A program made the translations under genes and the position numbers. From Corylus avellana (Eukaryota > Streptophyta > Magnoliopsida > Fagales > Betulaceae), in assembly GCF_901000735.1 (NCBI RefSeq), contig NC_081551.1:22224545-22288544 (forward strand): 64,000 nt of DNA, read 5' to 3'. Numbering within the stretch: position 1 is the first letter of the stretch; every line of letters begins with the position of its first letter. The notes under the pieces were generated by a model. It was not told where the DNA came from and did not search any database. It saw only the letters and a list, made by a program, of their open reading frames with translations. Positions 61,325 through 64,000 of this stretch are shown in pieces.

Positions 61325-64000
61325 TGATACAATTTGTTCCAGATCAACCCCCTCCCCGAGCCTCCGGCTCAGGCTCAGGGATTACTCTTGGAATGGCATG
61401 CTTTTATGTTGGAATAAGTCTCGCATACAATGGAGTGAATAGAATTCGGCTGCTTCAAATACAACATGCTCTTTGACCTCTTCCCCTATTACTATTACTA
61501 TTACTATTTCTTCCTTTTATTCTTATTCCTTTACAATTCCAACACCAACTCCTTTCCTTCCATTCCCAGCCAACGCTCCTATTTGGCAAGAGAGACTGAG
61601 ATCTTTAATCAAGGGGAAGGCAACGGAATCAAATAAAGCAAGGCAGAGAGAGAGAGAGAGAGAGATCGAATATTTACCAAAAATATATATATTTACGGAA
61701 TATATACGTATATATATATATGTGTGTACGGATATAGAGAGAAAGACGATGATGGAGGTTGGAAAAGATCCGAGCAGGAAAGAGATGGGAGGTTCCAAAC
61801 CAGAAAGAGGGAGCAGCTAATAATTGGCGGTGTTATTTATATGAAGCTGTTGTTGTTTTTCAAAGATACACAGACACACACAGAGAAAGGAGAAGCTCAG
61901 ATCCAAAAGAGATGTATGAAATCAAATCAACACCACAACTTGGGTCTCCGATCCATCCACACATAATAATCATATTACATTATTACTCATACTTATTGTT
62001 TTTATATTCTGCGAATTTCGGAATTTCCCATTTTTAATCATTGCTATTTTTTTCACCAACCTAATTGACATTTAACGTGTTCCTTTTTAACTCGTCTTTG
62101 CTTCCCCAGAAGAAAAGCCTTACTAATTCTTGTGATATGGACAATATATAACTGGACTTGGCAAACTTCTCCACGTATTTATTGGGCATACTTTTTTATC
62201 AATATTCTCATTATTATTCCTTTATTCTTTTTAGTAAAGACAAACAAAAAAATTTAAATTAGATTAGATAAATTTTTTTCAACTCAATCTATTAATTTAA
62301 TAAAAATAGCATGTATTTTAGATACATACATGATTGTTGGTCTAAAATCTAAATAGACTGAGAAAACTCTTTCTCAATTTATTTTGAATGAAACTTTATC
62401 ATTTAAATATTCTGTTTGTGGGATAATAAATTGCTTTTATGTTGGTGTCTCTATTGATCCATTATTAGACTCTTCATTATATATAACTAAATAAATAGAT
62501 ATCATAAGAAACTTAATTAAGAACAATCATTTCCTTTCGTTTTTTATTTATTTTTATTTTATCTAGATCCATGAAAGAAAGAAAATATAAATTAGAAGGG
62601 ATCCTTTCTAATATCAAGAGGAAGATTAGGAAAAACAAATTAAAGTGGAAATACTACCAAAACATTTGAATAAAGCTACCCATTTTGCTCAACTGAGATT
62701 GGAAAATTTCATGCTCATGTGAATCTTGGAGGTCGACCAACCATTGAGAGAGACAAGCATACCAAAAATGTCTGAGACTATTATTGTGGAGATATTTCAA
62801 TATGAGGTAAAGTGACTGTGTTTGTTTGAGAGTCCCCTTTTTCTATGGCTATTTTAACCGCAGACAAATCTTGTATTGAAAAGCTAGCTTCTCCAATATT
62901 TGTGTCACAAGAAGAAACATTTGTTTCAGTATAGATCGAGGCTGTTAAGGAAATTTCAAGGCTTCATTTATTAATGTGTTTTGGAAAGTAATTTTTATTT
63001 TTATTTTGAAAAAAAGTGAAAATGGTTTTAAATATTTAGTGAGTGTCTTATATTTTAAGTTATTTATTAATACTTGTACTTTGAAAAGAAGAAGAAAACT
63101 TTTTATAAAAGAGAGTTGGGATGAATTGAAAGCATTTCCTTCCGGTTATTAGTCGTAAAAAGAGGCATGACCCAATATATATGTGGATTTGTGGTCTAAA
63201 TTTTTTAAGTTGTAACCACCAAAACGTTGTGCCTCGACCGAGTCACTCATTGAAACTTGAGGCGATCACGTAGCTTTGACTTCAATGGCTTTACCAGAAA
63301 ATTGATTGTGCAATTTATAATCTGCTAATGCCTTTCATTGCATTTAAAAGAATCATATGGTGATGTGCAGTACTGCAGTCATCAAACCAAACCAGTTCTC
63401 CAAGTGTTTATTCGCACATGCAGTTGCACCCACGATTGGTACCTGGCAGCCTGCCAATAATTGATTTCCATTTACCTTGGGATTATACTGCGTCTCAATT
63501 TCCTAAATCATTAAAAGATGCAAAAAAAATTAACAACAAAAAAAAGGAGCATATATAAAAAAATACCAAATTGGCAATTGCAACGTGAAAGAAGAAGAAT
63601 ATATATCTTGATTTATTAGCGATGTGAAATTTTTCCAAATTGTGTAAACAATATTTTTTAAGTTTTTTTTTAGTACTCTACGAATGTATATTTTGTAATT
63701 TTAATTTTACGTTTCTTTCGAGTAGTACTTCTTTGAAGGTAGACTTGAGATTATATTTATAAATGGGTTAATGTCTATTCTATTCGTTTAATAATTTTTT
63801 TAAAATATTTGCCGGTAACATCTAGGAGTAGAAAAAGATGGTAAGCATTTATGAAGCAATAAATAAAACAACATGATATACACACGTGATTAAACAAGAT
63901 AAAGGTCAAAAATAAAAATAATACATGAATTGATGGCGACTGAGGCAACAGAGTCTTTACGCGTGCCAGGAACAAAATATCTGCCTTCCTTCTACGCTCA
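61325..64000. other. SAC promoter/5' UTR and AT-rich intergenic region
   Basis: Sequence upstream of the SAC start codon on the minus strand. A possible TATA box (ATATAAAT on the minus strand, 61835-61842) would imply a 5' UTR of almost 500 nt containing GA and TA dinucleotide runs (61647-61666 and about 61705-61720). Beyond about 62 kb the sequence is AT-rich with no recognisable gene or element. Confidence 0.4.

Noticed and set aside
61473..61820. Plus-strand frame of 115 codons upstream of SAC
   Set aside because: Low-complexity Ser/Thr/Pro and GA-repeat translation within the SAC promoter and 5' UTR.
1..64000. CRISPR arrays, operons or bacterial contamination
   Set aside because: No regularly spaced repeats with unique spacers. 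All genes have spliceosomal introns and plant-type products.

Overview
This is eukaryotic nuclear DNA from a flowering plant, most likely a woody eudicot. The genes are intron-rich with GT/AG splice sites, the intergenic DNA is AT-rich, and the window carries plant-type TRIM, LINE, copia and MITE elements. Several products are plant-specific: sucrose synthase, a NACK-type kinesin with its C-terminal domain, and a clade I SAC phosphatase. The sequence does not fix the species. There is no CRISPR array, operon or prokaryotic signature, and no credible tRNA or rRNA gene was seen.

Layout. Bases 1-3760 are repeat-rich and hold no recognisable gene. Bases 3989-16603 (+) encode a very long EMB8-like alpha/beta-hydrolase protein fused to a C-terminal CPBP (CAAX-protease-like) membrane domain. 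This locus contains a 100-N scaffold gap at 5871-5970, flanked by two 1415-bp copies of the same sequence, which looks like an unmerged contig overlap. Bases 18592-22303 (-) encode a complete 805-residue sucrose synthase, with two candidate promoter and leader-exon sets upstream at about 23.0 and 24.0 kb. Bases 24.0-36.0 kb are a gene-poor, AT-rich stretch with a MITE, a copia LTR that has an inverted copy of part of itself, a degenerate LINE end and microsatellites. Bases 37540-45478 (+) encode a 949-residue NACK-type kinesin-7. Bases 46051-48571 (+) encode eIF3 subunit k (226 residues). Bases 50296-61324 (-) encode an 845-residue SAC-domain phosphoinositide phosphatase. The last 2.7 kb are AT-rich intergenic DNA.

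How the genes relate. They are ordinary, independently regulated plant genes with no sign of a pathway cluster. The hydrolase-like gene and sucrose synthase converge. The kinesin and eIF3k lie head to tail only 572 bp apart. eIF3k and the SAC gene converge.

All five gene models were spliced by hand. In every one the exon phases close and the final length fits the family where a usual length is known, which is the main support for the models. The observations most worth a second look are: (1) the duplicated contig ends around the N gap; (2) a fusion protein in which both the hydrolase and the CPBP domain seem to lack key catalytic residues; (3) two leader exons for sucrose synthase; (4) three TRIM elements that all keep a complete 3' LTR but only about 30 nt of the 5' LTR; (5) several mobile elements with clear target-site duplications.
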